A stretch of DNA of 30,529 bases from an uncultured Clostridia bacterium (lineage in GTDB: Bacteria; Bacillota; Clostridia; TANB77; CAG-508). The DNA is taken from NCBI GenBank assembly GCA_934121925.1, contig CAKOVK010000018.1:1-30529 (forward strand), in the 5' to 3' direction. The notes under the pieces were generated by a model. It was given only the letters and a program-made list of their open reading frames with translations, was not told the DNA's origin and searched no databases. Both the position numbers and the translations under genes were made by a program. Shown piece after piece: positions 7,355 to 16,299 of this stretch; within the stretch, counting starts at the first letter, position 1, and each line of letters begins with the position of its first letter.

Positions 7355-9589
7355 CTACCTTTCTTGTATAATTTTAAAAACATATTTAACATTGCTTTTA
7401 AGGAACCTTTTAAAACGTTTTGGCTCTTTTACTATTCTATATAGCCATTCACAATGGATTCTTCTAAAAAATTTAGGAGCTCTTTTTTTATGGCCACTTA
7501 ATACATCAAAACTTCCACCAACACCCATAAAAATTCCTTTATCAAATTTAGAAAAATTATTATAAATTAATAATTCTTGTTCAGGAATACCTAGAGCGAC
7601 TAAAACGCCATCGGGTTTTAAATTTTTTATATTCTTAAATACTTCTTGCTTATTTTCTACATATCCATTATTTGCACCAACTATAATCATATTAGGATAC
7701 TGTTTAGATAGAGATGATTGTAGAGAATCAATAAATTCTTGGGAAGAACCAAATAAATATATTGATTTCCCCAAATTATTAAATATATTAAAAATATCTT
7801 TGCATAATTCAACTCCAGGAATAAGTCCATTTATATTGTAAGAAAGTAATTTAGCTCCCAATAATACACCAATTCCATCTGGGACTATAATAGTATTGGA
7901 ATCCATTAAACAAGCATCTAATTGAACATTTTTGCTAGCGGTTATTAAAGTTTCTGGATTAGCTGTAACAATTAAAGATTTTTGATTGTTTTTAATATGT
8001 TCTTGCAATTCATTTATAAAATTAGCTTTTCCTTTATTATAAACTTTTTTAATATATTTCCTTAAATGATTATCAGTTGTAGTATAATTGCCTTTTAATA
8101 ATAGTGATAACATCATTCCAGAGATTAAACCAATAAAAGACGTTATATAAATTGGCTCTAATGTGTGCCCAGATAGATAAGCGGTTGCGGTTATAAAGAA
8201 AAATGACAACAATAATACTAGTTGAAAACCATCAATCTTTTTAGCTAATAATCTTATAAAATTGTATAATCCAAAAATTATAAATAATATAATTAAAGGA
8301 AGCAAGAATAATAGTATACCTAAAATGCCAATATAATAGTATTGTGCTACATAATCTCTTTCTGGATATATAGGAATTTCACCTATTCCTACTAGTTCAT
8401 CTAATTTACCAGGCTTTGAATTTTCGATATCTTGTAATATAAGAGTTTTTAATTTCCTTGAGTTGTTTCTTTGAGAAAAATCTAAATCTCTTATAATATG
8501 GCCCCAGAAATCTGAGTGTTCTAAGTAATTGTAAGTGTTATATAGCAATTCATCAGGAATTCCTTCTGCTGAATAATTCTTTTCAATATATTCAATATTA
8601 GATAAAGTTGAACTGTCCAAATCTTCAGAAGTTGAAACATCAGGAGAGTCAGACTTAGTGTAAGAATTAACAACGCCATCGCCTATTGTAATCCTATTTA
8701 AAAAAGGTGAATTAAAGAAAAATAAGCTAAAAACTGCTAAAACGATGAGCAAACTAAAAACCTTGGATTTTTCTAATCTTTCCTTCTTTAAAAGTTTTTC
8801 TAAAACCCAAATGAAAACTGTTGATATTAATAAGATTATTTCACCATATACTGCAATTCTTGTTCCAACTAATAACATGGAAATCATTTGGAATAGTACA
8901 AATAAAAAATAAAAATTCTTTTTTTCTTTTAAAGAAATCCATATAGTTAGAGGAAATAACAATACAAAAAATGAACTCAATTCATTTCCAGAAGGATATA
9001 AACCTCGAGAAGTTAAATCTCTCCAGTTATCATATTTATAATTAGCGTCAAACCATTTAATTATATTTGCTACAGGATGAGGATCGTTTTCAAAAGAGTA
9101 AGAAACATAATCAACACCTAATAAGTTGGTAATTATTATAAGCAAGGATACAAAAGCAACAACTGTTAAAACAACAATTTTTAGAGACTTATAATCAAAA
9201 TTTAATATATAAACTAAATATACTAAACATATAGGTATAATAAATTTAGAGATATATATAGAAGCAGTTATAAAACTTTTTTTCATGCTTGTACCTAAAA
9301 TTATAATATCAAAGTTTTTGATATTATAATAATGCAAAATAATATAAACTGCATATGATATTAAAATGCCAATGAAAAACTTAGTGCTCTTTCTTTTTAT
9401 ATTAGCAATTATTGCTAATATAGTGATAACTGCAATTAAACTATAACGTATTAATGTTGCTATAGAAATTCCAGCTATAGAAAAAGTTTTATCACTAAAT
9501 AAAGATAAGGCTAATTCTAAAACAGGTTGTAATATAAAGAATATTACTAATAGATATTTATTTATAGTATTAATTTTTTTATTATTCAT
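7355..9589 (-). CDS. Fusion: O-antigen ligase/polymerase-like membrane domain plus WecG/TagA/CpsF (GT26)
   Basis: The 744-residue protein has two parts. Residues about 1-500 are polytopic, with about ten or more hydrophobic segments and one long extracytoplasmic loop (about residues 290-410), as in the Wzy/WaaL O-antigen ligase family. Residues about 530-744 are a complete GT26 domain: TANPETLI, VPDGIGVLLGAKLL, LFGSS, PDGVLVALGIPEQE, MGVGGSFDVLSGHKKRAP and a C-terminal EWLYRIVKEPKRFKR. GT26 enzymes such as TagA move ManNAc or ManNAcA to GlcNAc-PP-undecaprenol on the cytoplasmic side, whereas Wzy/WaaL act outside. No stop or frameshift separates the halves. The start at ATG 9589 is the only good one. 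TagO-like and MnaA-like proteins in the operon match the GT26 half. Confidence 0.8.
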   Translation of the reverse strand: MNNKKINTINKYLLVIFFILQPVLELALSLFSDKTFSIAGISIATLIRYSLIAVITILAIIANIKRKSTKFFIGILISYAVYIILHYYNIKNFDIIILGTSMKKSFITASIYISKFIIPICLVYLVYILNFDYKSLKIVVLTVVAFVSLLIIITNLLGVDYVSYSFENDPHPVANIIKWFDANYKYDNWRDLTSRGLYPSGNELSSFFVLLFPLTIWISLKEKKNFYFLFVLFQMISMLLVGTRIAVYGEIILLISTVFIWVLEKLLKKERLEKSKVFSLLIVLAVFSLFFFNSPFLNRITIGDGVVNSYTKSDSPDVSTSEDLDSSTLSNIEYIEKNYSAEGIPDELLYNTYNYLEHSDFWGHIIRDLDFSQRNNSRKLKTLILQDIENSKPGKLDELVGIGEIPIYPERDYVAQYYYIGILGILLFLLPLIILFIIFGLYNFIRLLAKKIDGFQLVLLLSFFFITATAYLSGHTLEPIYITSFIGLISGMMLSLLLKGNYTTTDNHLRKYIKKVYNKGKANFINELQEHIKNNQKSLIVTANPETLITASKNVQLDACLMDSNTIIVPDGIGVLLGAKLLSYNINGLIPGVELCKDIFNIFNNLGKSIYLFGSSQEFIDSLQSSLSKQYPNMIIVGANNGYVENKQEVFKNIKNLKPDGVLVALGIPEQELLIYNNFSKFDKGIFMGVGGSFDVLSGHKKRAPKFFRRIHCEWLYRIVKEPKRFKRFLKSNVKYVFKIIQER

Positions 9590-9607
9590 TTTTTTGACTC
9601 CTATAGT

Positions 9608-10759
9608 TTAGTTTAATATATTTTCAATTTTATTTATAATAATATCATTATTATATTTATAATCTGATAAATTTTTTTTCATTTCAATTATTTTTTGAGT
9701 ATTATCTAATAAATATTTTAAATTCAAATAAAAATCATCTTCAGTATTTTTAGTTATAATTCCAAAAGAAGGATTAAGTATTTGATTAATTCCAGCAACT
9801 TCAGTAGAAATGCAAGGAATATGCAATATTAGTGCCTCTATTATAACGGTAGGTAATCCTTCATATCTAGAAGAAAGCAAAAATAAATCTGAATTTTTTA
9901 CATAAGGATATGGATTATCTTTTCTACCAAGCAAAATAAAATGCTTTTCCATTTTTAAATTAATAATTGCTTTTTGAAGAGATACTTTTTCTTCTCCGTC
10001 ACCTACTATATAAATTTTAAAATTATATCCATCGACGATTAAATGTTTAGCAACATTAAGTAACATTGAGTAATTTTTTGAATAATCTAATCTTCCAACA
10101 GATATAAAATTTAATTGATTTTTATCAAATGGAACTTCCTGAGGTGATTCAGATTTTTGAATAATTTCATAATCATCAATTATGTTAGGAATTACTTCAA
10201 CTTTGGTTATTTTATAGCGATTTTTGTAAGAAGTAGCAACCTTGTCTGAAACAGCTACACATAAGTCCATTTTAAATAAAGCATTTTTTATATTTTTGTA
10301 ATATCTAGCTGAGTAGTCTCTTACAGCAACGTCAGAATGCATCCAAGCAATTTTCTTAATCGAATTTCCATATGAAGTATAAATATAGGGAAATCCATCA
10401 CCAAAGGCTATTTCTATATCATATTGTTTTTTTATATTTTTTAATCTGTCTTGTTTTATTTTTCTACTAATAATATTTGTCTTTATATTGAAAGAAAAAC
10501 AGCATTTTCTAAAAACATTTTTAATATCCTTTTTTACAAGTAAACTTTTTAAATTCTGGTCCACGATGTGAAAATAGTTGCTTCCCTTTATAAGATTAAT
10601 ATTTTTAGGAATGGTTACTAACATGTCTTTATAATAATGAAGTACTAATAAATCAATATTATAATTAGAAGTATCTAATTTTTTTAGCATATTTATTAGG
10701 ACCTTTGTAACACCACCCATTTTTAAATTATCAACAACGAATAGAATATTTTTTTTCAA
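9608..10759 (-). CDS. Glycosyltransferase family 4 (GT-B)
   Basis: The 383-residue product begins with KKNILFVVDNLKMGGVTKVL, the glycine-rich acceptor loop of GT4 enzymes. The C-terminal Rossmann domain has FISVGRLDYSKNYSML, IVGDGEE, LLGRKDNPYPY and LSSRYEGLPTVIIEAL, which contains the E-x7-E type nucleotide-sugar motif. It is presumably cytoplasmic or membrane-peripheral and extends the polysaccharide repeat. The specific sugar is unknown. It lies 18 bases upstream of the fusion gene start and 4 bases after the previous GT2. Confidence 0.87.
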   Translation of the reverse strand: MKKNILFVVDNLKMGGVTKVLINMLKKLDTSNYNIDLLVLHYYKDMLVTIPKNINLIKGSNYFHIVDQNLKSLLVKKDIKNVFRKCCFSFNIKTNIISRKIKQDRLKNIKKQYDIEIAFGDGFPYIYTSYGNSIKKIAWMHSDVAVRDYSARYYKNIKNALFKMDLCVAVSDKVATSYKNRYKITKVEVIPNIIDDYEIIQKSESPQEVPFDKNQLNFISVGRLDYSKNYSMLLNVAKHLIVDGYNFKIYIVGDGEEKVSLQKAIINLKMEKHFILLGRKDNPYPYVKNSDLFLLSSRYEGLPTVIIEALILHIPCISTEVAGINQILNPSFGIITKNTEDDFYLNLKYLLDNTQKIIEMKKNLSDYKYNNDIIINKIENILN

Positions 10760-10763
10760 TTTA

Positions 10764-11714
10764 TTAACTCCTAATTTTCAATATTTTTTTTAAAAGATTG
10801 ATTTTTTTATAATAAACTAATTTACAAACTATTTTATATTTAATATTTTGCTTTTTAAAATAAATGTTTTTGTCCCAACTTGGAAAGTTATTTTTCATTA
10901 TATTAGCTATTTTTTCTATATCTTCTTTTCCCTCAGGGTATTGCAAATATCTTAATGCTGCCCCATGTAGTAGGTGCTCAATAAATATGTATTCTAATTC
11001 TTTAGTATATCTAGTATTTTCAAAAGACTTCATTAACGAATCAGTAACAAAATATATACTGTTTAATTTTTGAGTGTATTTTAATTGCCTCATTGTAGAA
11101 TTTTCATGAATTACATAATTATATAAGCATTTGTTTAAAAAGCCTATTTTGTTTGTATATAAAACTAATTTGGGAATTAGCTCTAAATCTTCATAAATAT
11201 AATTTTCCATAAATTTAATATTATTTTTTGATATTAAAGATTTTCTAATGATTTTATTTACCGGCGAAGTTTCATTTAGAACATACTTTATATCGTTTGG
11301 ATAATTATTAAATTTATAATATGAGCTTACTTTTTTTATGTTGTTATTTTCCTCAAAAAAATTAAAACACACAATATCTAAATTGTTTGAAATTGAAAAG
11401 TTGTAAGCTTCTTCGTAAGCAGTTAATTCAAGGTAATCATCACTATCTATAAAAGAAATAAATTCACCAGTAGCACACCTTAAACCAAGATTTCTAGCTG
11501 AAGCTTGTCCGTGATTAGGTTGTGAAAAAATTTTAAAAATTGAAGGAAATTTTTTTGCATAATCATCTATAATTACTTGAGAATTATCAGTACTTCCATC
11601 ATTAATCAAAATTATTTCTATTTCTTTTAAAGTTTGATTTAATAAAGAATCTATACATCTTTTTAAATATTTTTCAGAGTTGTAGACTGGAATGATTGCA
11701 CTAATCTTTACCAT
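10764..11714 (-). CDS. Glycosyltransferase family 2
   Basis: Shows ISAIIPVYNSEKYLKRCIDS, LINDGSTDNS, ARNLGL and FIDSDDYLEL, the GT2 nucleotide and metal-binding motifs. I chose ATG 11714 (316 residues) because a GGAGG lies directly upstream; ATG 11726 overlaps that site. The C-terminal part is lysine- and asparagine-rich and poorly conserved. It resembles its neighbour at 11731-12666, suggesting the two are paralogues with different donor or linkage use. Confidence 0.85.
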   Translation of the reverse strand: MVKISAIIPVYNSEKYLKRCIDSLLNQTLKEIEIILINDGSTDNSQVIIDDYAKKFPSIFKIFSQPNHGQASARNLGLRCATGEFISFIDSDDYLELTAYEEAYNFSISNNLDIVCFNFFEENNNIKKVSSYYKFNNYPNDIKYVLNETSPVNKIIRKSLISKNNIKFMENYIYEDLELIPKLVLYTNKIGFLNKCLYNYVIHENSTMRQLKYTQKLNSIYFVTDSLMKSFENTRYTKELEYIFIEHLLHGAALRYLQYPEGKEDIEKIANIMKNNFPSWDKNIYFKKQNIKYKIVCKLVYYKKINLLKKILKIRS

Positions 11715-11730
11715 AGTATCCTCCATAAAG

Positions 11731-12666
11731 TTATAATTTATTTTTTACTTTAATAATTATTTTTCTGATTTTTCTTTTAAAAGTATCATTTATAATATAA
11801 TTTGAAATATTTCTACATTTCAATTCTTGTCTATAATTTGATTTTAAAGATGGGTGTATATTTTCTAATCTATAAATTAGGGAATTAGCTAAATATGACA
11901 TAAGTAATTTTTTAGCATAGTCATTTTTAAAATTTATTTTCTGCACCTCTGTATTTAAAAAATCAAAACCTTTTAATAAGTCTTTTGCGAGTTTTTGCTC
12001 TTTTTCAATTGAAAGATTTCTTGTTATACTATTTGAAGTTTTAATGTAGTAATAACCATCAAAATCAATAAAAGAAACTTTATTTGCTTTTACGATTACA
12101 AGAGGAGTTAGAGCAAAATCTTCATGAAGAAGACCTTTTAAATATTCAAATTTGTTAGATTTCCAATAATCTAAGTTATATGCGAAGCCCCATGCAGGTT
12201 CAAAATATTGTTTTGAAAGAACCAATTCAGAAATTGCTTCTTCACCAGAAATATTTGATTTATGAGGTCTTGTAGTTATGCTGGTTTGTTCATAATTTTG
12301 ATTCATATCTACAAAGTTATAGCCTATGATGTCTGGAGAGTCATTTTTTATACATTTTTCAAGGTGTTCTAATAATTTGGTGTTAATAAAATCATCTGAA
12401 TCAACAAATAAAATATATTCACCGATGGCTTTGGCTACTCCATAGTTTCTTGCATCACTTAAACCACCATTTCCTTTTACAAAACTTTTAATTTTAAAAG
12501 GATATTTATTTTGATACTTAGTTATAATTTCCTGAGAATTATCAGGGCTTCCATCATTTATTATTAATAATTCAAAATCTTGGTTTGTCTGATCTATAAT
12601 GCTTGTTAAGCATTTATCTAAATATTTTTCTGAATTATATACGGGAACTATAATGCTAAATCTCAT
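11731..12666 (-). CDS. Glycosyltransferase family 2
   Basis: Start ATG 12666 has AAAGGAGA just upstream and follows the GT32 stop at 12669; a longer reading from 12723 would overlap that gene and is not supported. The 311-residue product begins MRFSIIVPVYNSEKYLDKCL and has LIINDGSPDNS, LSDARNYG and FVDSDDFIN. The DSDD motif binds the metal and nucleotide sugar. It is cytoplasmic, and its role in the repeat unit is unspecified. Confidence 0.85.
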   Translation of the reverse strand: MRFSIIVPVYNSEKYLDKCLTSIIDQTNQDFELLIINDGSPDNSQEIITKYQNKYPFKIKSFVKGNGGLSDARNYGVAKAIGEYILFVDSDDFINTKLLEHLEKCIKNDSPDIIGYNFVDMNQNYEQTSITTRPHKSNISGEEAISELVLSKQYFEPAWGFAYNLDYWKSNKFEYLKGLLHEDFALTPLVIVKANKVSFIDFDGYYYIKTSNSITRNLSIEKEQKLAKDLLKGFDFLNTEVQKINFKNDYAKKLLMSYLANSLIYRLENIHPSLKSNYRQELKCRNISNYIINDTFKRKIRKIIIKVKNKL

Positions 12667-12668
12667 AA

Positions 12669-13478
12669 TTAATCTCCTTTTATTTTTGATATAATTTTCT
12701 TGATAAGTTTTATTGGATGGCAAAGATAATATTTAGTCAAATCAATTTGATTTAATCTTAATTTTCCTTTTTCTTCACCATATTTAGATATATATTTTTT
12801 TACTCTTTTTCTATATTTTTCAGCTTGTTTTTTTTCTTTATCTCCATGCCATGAACCAGAAAAATGATGAATAGTATAAGTATTTTCTGTGCAATGAATT
12901 TCACCAGTTTCCCAATCTTTTGGACAAAAGTAATCATAAGGGTATAAGGTCACAATGTTTTTTAAATTTTGAAAAGATGATATCGGATTTAAACCATATT
13001 TTTCTTTTGTTAGATTAGTTATACGAACAACATTGGTTGTTAAATCTAAGGTTCCGTTTTCTTTTATAAAAACTAAATCATCATATTCATCTAAAAGATC
13101 TTTAATCCACAAATTACCCTTTTCTGATCCCATTATTCCTGTAGGGATATTGTTGTTATTTTCAAAACCTGAAAATGCATTATTATTTAAAAATTCATCT
13201 AAGGGTTTTAAAACTTCGACATCGGTATCCATATAAATACCACCATAATTATAAAGTACGTAAAGTCTAACATAATCTGTAACGAAAGCATATTTCTTTT
13301 GCTGATATGCTTGCTTTACGTAAGTATTGCTTGTTATATCAAAATTGTCTTCATTCCATTCTATGATTTCGTAATCAGGACAATATTTTTTCCAAGTATT
13401 AATATATTTACGTACAGATTCAGGTTTATCTGCTTTGCCAAACCAGCAATAATGGATAGTCTTAGGAATTTGTGACAT
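12669..13478 (-). CDS. Glycosyltransferase family 32 (DXD, capsular polysaccharide type)
   Basis: The 269-residue product begins with IPKTIHYCWFG, then AFVTDYVRLYVLYNYGGIYMDTDVEV. The R-x-x-x-L-x-x-x-GG-x-Y-x-D-x-D block is the hallmark of GT32 (OCH1-like) sugar transferases. A C-terminal HHFSGSWHGD matches the second conserved block. These add hexoses such as mannose or galactose in capsular and wall polymers. It overlaps the flippase gene by 17 bases, so the two are probably co-translated. Confidence 0.87.
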   Translation of the reverse strand: MSQIPKTIHYCWFGKADKPESVRKYINTWKKYCPDYEIIEWNEDNFDITSNTYVKQAYQQKKYAFVTDYVRLYVLYNYGGIYMDTDVEVLKPLDEFLNNNAFSGFENNNNIPTGIMGSEKGNLWIKDLLDEYDDLVFIKENGTLDLTTNVVRITNLTKEKYGLNPISSFQNLKNIVTLYPYDYFCPKDWETGEIHCTENTYTIHHFSGSWHGDKEKKQAEKYRKRVKKYISKYGEEKGKLRLNQIDLTKYYLCHPIKLIKKIISKIKGD

Positions 13479-15015
13479 TACTTTTCAATCCTTTCAATTT
13501 TTCTTTTAATTTGTTATAGAAATCTTTTCTTTCGCTTTTGTCTAAAATAATAGCAGAATTAATAGTTAATCCTAACAAACTAATTAGTATACAAGAAAAG
13601 ATTAGCATAATCCAACTATTTATATTTAATATATATTTTATAGCAAGTCCTATGATTGATAAAATAATTACTGATATAGTATTTTTTATTATTGGACCAT
13701 AGAAGGTGTTTAATTTAAAGTTTAAACATTTAGCTCCATACATAGGTAAGAATGTCAAAACTCTAACTATGTTATAGAAGCTACTTACGCCTAAAATAAT
13801 AAACATTTTTAATGTTGTATTATCTGGAACAAATTTTAATAATATAAAAGTAGTCAAGATACTTAATGTACTAAAACTTATCAATGCTAGAGAAGACGTC
13901 TTGATTTTATTAGTTGCTGTGAAAACGTTATATAGTGGTTCTAAAGGTAAAGCAAATATTAAATTTGCGCAATTAATAAGCGTAAGTGTGTATAATAATG
14001 AAGAATCTTGAGTTGGGGCCCAAAGAGAATAAAACTCTTTTCCAAAGCCTATTAAAATTGCTAAAGGAATACTAGATAAAACTCCTAATATTTTAATAGA
14101 GCTGTTTAATTGATTTTTTATTTCTAATGTATCTCCTTTGGCATAGCTTATTGTTAGGCTAGGTGCAAATATTGCTGCAATAGTACCAAATAATGATAAA
14201 ATAATAGTAGGAATAGTTTTAGCTAATGATAAAACTCCCATTGCAGTTGCATTTATAAAAATATTAGTTATTAATAAATCTAAACCAGAAGACAATATTG
14301 AACTCAATTTTGAAATTGTATTCCATATGCCAGATTTTAATAATTCAACAATTGCATTTATATTAAAAAATTTTTTGCTTATTTTCAATTCTGGAGTTAG
14401 TGTTTTTGCATAATATATGTTTTTTATAAGATTATAAAGTCCCATACAAAATAGGGCTAATCCAATATACCAAACATGTATATCTAAAGCTAAATAACAA
14501 ACAAGTAAAATTGTAATTCTGATAAAATATCCTTTTATATTACAAAAAGCATTTAAATCTAATCTATCTTTAACAAAAGTTGAAACATTAAAAGTAGAAG
14601 AAAATAGACCTAAAATAAAGTTTCCAAATATAAAAGTCCATAAAATACGAACATCACTTAGTATAGAAGCTGAAATATTCATAAATTTATCTATGAATGC
14701 AATAACAATTATAGAAAGTATAGTTAAAATTATAGAAAAAATTAAATTAGCAATAAAGACAGATGAAAAATATTTATTTGCATCTTCTGTATTTTTTTGA
14801 TGTAATTTTATAGTAATAAACCTTCCAGCCATTGAGTTAACAGCAATAGTTATTAATTGAGCGTATTCAACAAAATTGTTTGCTAAAGAAACAAAACCAT
14901 TTGCCTCAACTCCTATTTTTTCTACGATAAAAGGTGTCAAAAAAAAGCTTATACCAAGGTTGATTCCAAATGCTATTACTTGAGCTATTAAATTAATCCC
15001 TGTTTGTTTTTTCAT
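13462..15015 (-). CDS. Wzx-type polysaccharide flippase (MOP superfamily)
   Basis: The 517-residue protein has about 12-14 hydrophobic segments and begins with QVIAFGINLGISFFLTPFIV, as in oligosaccharide flippases; a conserved-looking MAGRFITI loop follows the second helix. It would move the undecaprenyl-linked repeat to the outer face for the ligase/polymerase encoded at 7355-9589. A weak AAGGAG precedes ATG 15015, which lies 23 bases inside the end of the preceding tagO-like gene. Confidence 0.85.
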   Translation of the reverse strand: MKKQTGINLIAQVIAFGINLGISFFLTPFIVEKIGVEANGFVSLANNFVEYAQLITIAVNSMAGRFITIKLHQKNTEDANKYFSSVFIANLIFSIILTILSIIVIAFIDKFMNISASILSDVRILWTFIFGNFILGLFSSTFNVSTFVKDRLDLNAFCNIKGYFIRITILLVCYLALDIHVWYIGLALFCMGLYNLIKNIYYAKTLTPELKISKKFFNINAIVELLKSGIWNTISKLSSILSSGLDLLITNIFINATAMGVLSLAKTIPTIILSLFGTIAAIFAPSLTISYAKGDTLEIKNQLNSSIKILGVLSSIPLAILIGFGKEFYSLWAPTQDSSLLYTLTLINCANLIFALPLEPLYNVFTATNKIKTSSLALISFSTLSILTTFILLKFVPDNTTLKMFIILGVSSFYNIVRVLTFLPMYGAKCLNFKLNTFYGPIIKNTISVIILSIIGLAIKYILNINSWIMLIFSCILISLLGLTINSAIILDKSERKDFYNKLKEKLKGLKSNVTNS

Positions 15016-16099
15016 TATGCGAAATTTTCTCCTTTTTTACTCTAAAAATATCTTTATAACCAATTGCAACAATTGCAATTACTAATAATGCAAAGGATAT
15101 TGCTTTCCACAACCCACTTTCTAATAGAATAATTGCAAATAATCCAAAAGTAGCACTTATTCCATATAAAATAAACACAGCTTGTTTTTGTGAATATCCT
15201 CTATCTATAAGCTTGTGATGCAAGTGACCTCTATCTGCTTTAAACACTGCTTTTATAGATTTTTGTGTGATAACCCTTCTTATTATAGCGAAAGATGTAT
15301 CAAATATTGGCAATGCAAGAACCAACAAAGGTGCAATAATTATTATCGCAGTATATGTTTTTGCAACGCCAAGTATAGAAATTACAGAAAGTACAAAACC
15401 AATAAAATTTGAACCAGTATCTCCCATAAATGTTCTGGCAGGATTAAAGTTGAAAGGTAAGAAACCTAGAAGTGAACCTGCAAGAGCAGTAGCAAGAATT
15501 ATAGAGATAACAGGCGATGAGTTTAATATAAATATAAACATTAAACAAATTGCTGAAATTAATGAGACTCCAGATGAAAGACCATCTAATCCGTCCAATA
15601 AATTTATTGCATTTGTAATTCCTACAATCCAAAATACAGTGAATATTTTTAAAAATATCTCATTAGAAATAAATGAATTAGGAGATGTTGGTAATATCTT
15701 GTCGATAACTATGCCACTAGCCACAACGACTGTTGCAGCTATAATCTGTCCAATTAATTTTATTATAGGTCTAATTCCTTTGGTGTCATCGAAATAGCAA
15801 AACAATTCTAAAATTACTATACCAATAAAAAAGCCTATTAATTTTATGTAGTAATTATTTGCAAATATATCTAATTTTTTTTCTATTATCATTGCTATAA
15901 TTAAATAAATTGCCGAAACCAAAAAACCGGCAACAATTGCAATACCACCCAAACGTGGCATTATTTTTTTGTGAATTTTTCTTTTATCTTTTGGTATATC
16001 TAAAGCTTTAACTTTTCTTGCTAATCTAATACTGTAAGGAGTAAAAACATAAGTAGTAATGAAAGCAAGAAGAAAAGTAATTGCTATATCTCCCCACAT
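14993..16099 (-). CDS. tagO: Undecaprenyl-phosphate GlcNAc-1-phosphate transferase (TagO/WecA type)
   Basis: A polytopic 368-residue member of the MraY/WecA family: RKIHKKIMPRLGGIAI near the N-terminus, FDDTKGI, NAINLLDGLDGL, ARTFMGDTGSNFIGF and the cytoplasmic HLHHKLIDRG. The HLHH motif and the KIH-P-GG loop point to the TagO/WecA branch rather than MraY. It transfers GlcNAc-1-P to undecaprenyl phosphate, the first step of wall-linked polymers. ATG 16099 has AGGAGG upstream. It is the first gene of the operon, behind the promoter at 16131-16159. Substrate (GlcNAc rather than another HexNAc) is inferred from the family and from mnaA and GT26 in the same operon. Confidence 0.88.
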   Translation of the reverse strand: MWGDIAITFLLAFITTYVFTPYSIRLARKVKALDIPKDKRKIHKKIMPRLGGIAIVAGFLVSAIYLIIAMIIEKKLDIFANNYYIKLIGFFIGIVILELFCYFDDTKGIRPIIKLIGQIIAATVVVASGIVIDKILPTSPNSFISNEIFLKIFTVFWIVGITNAINLLDGLDGLSSGVSLISAICLMFIFILNSSPVISIILATALAGSLLGFLPFNFNPARTFMGDTGSNFIGFVLSVISILGVAKTYTAIIIIAPLLVLALPIFDTSFAIIRRVITQKSIKAVFKADRGHLHHKLIDRGYSQKQAVFILYGISATFGLFAIILLESGLWKAISFALLVIAIVAIGYKDIFRVKKEKISHNEKTNRD

Positions 16100-16130
16100 A
16101 AAAAACCTCCTAATTTAAAGTTCCGTAATG

Positions 16131-16159
16131 ATTTTATATTCAAATGAATATTTTGTCAA
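16131..16159 (-). promoter_or_regulatory. Sigma-A promoter of the polysaccharide operon
   Basis: On the minus strand TTGACA (16159-16154) and TAAAAT (16136-16131) are separated by 17 bases. It lies 32 bases upstream of the tagO-like start and faces away from murF. This is the best -35 in the window, with no better promoter inside the 13.7-kb gene block. Confidence 0.7.
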
Positions 16160-16299
16160 TAAAAAACGATTTATTAAAGTATTTTTATATAATATTTTAC
16201 CTAAATAGACTAAAACTATTTCCATTTAATTAAAAATGTTATAAAATAAGCATAAAATGAATACTAATAAATAAATTTTAAAAAGAAGGAATAGAAAGT

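Noticed and set aside
15267..15797. 176-residue plus-strand ORF opposite the tagO-like gene
   Set aside because: Antisense shadow of a strongly conserved membrane enzyme; no ribosome binding site and no recognisable domain.
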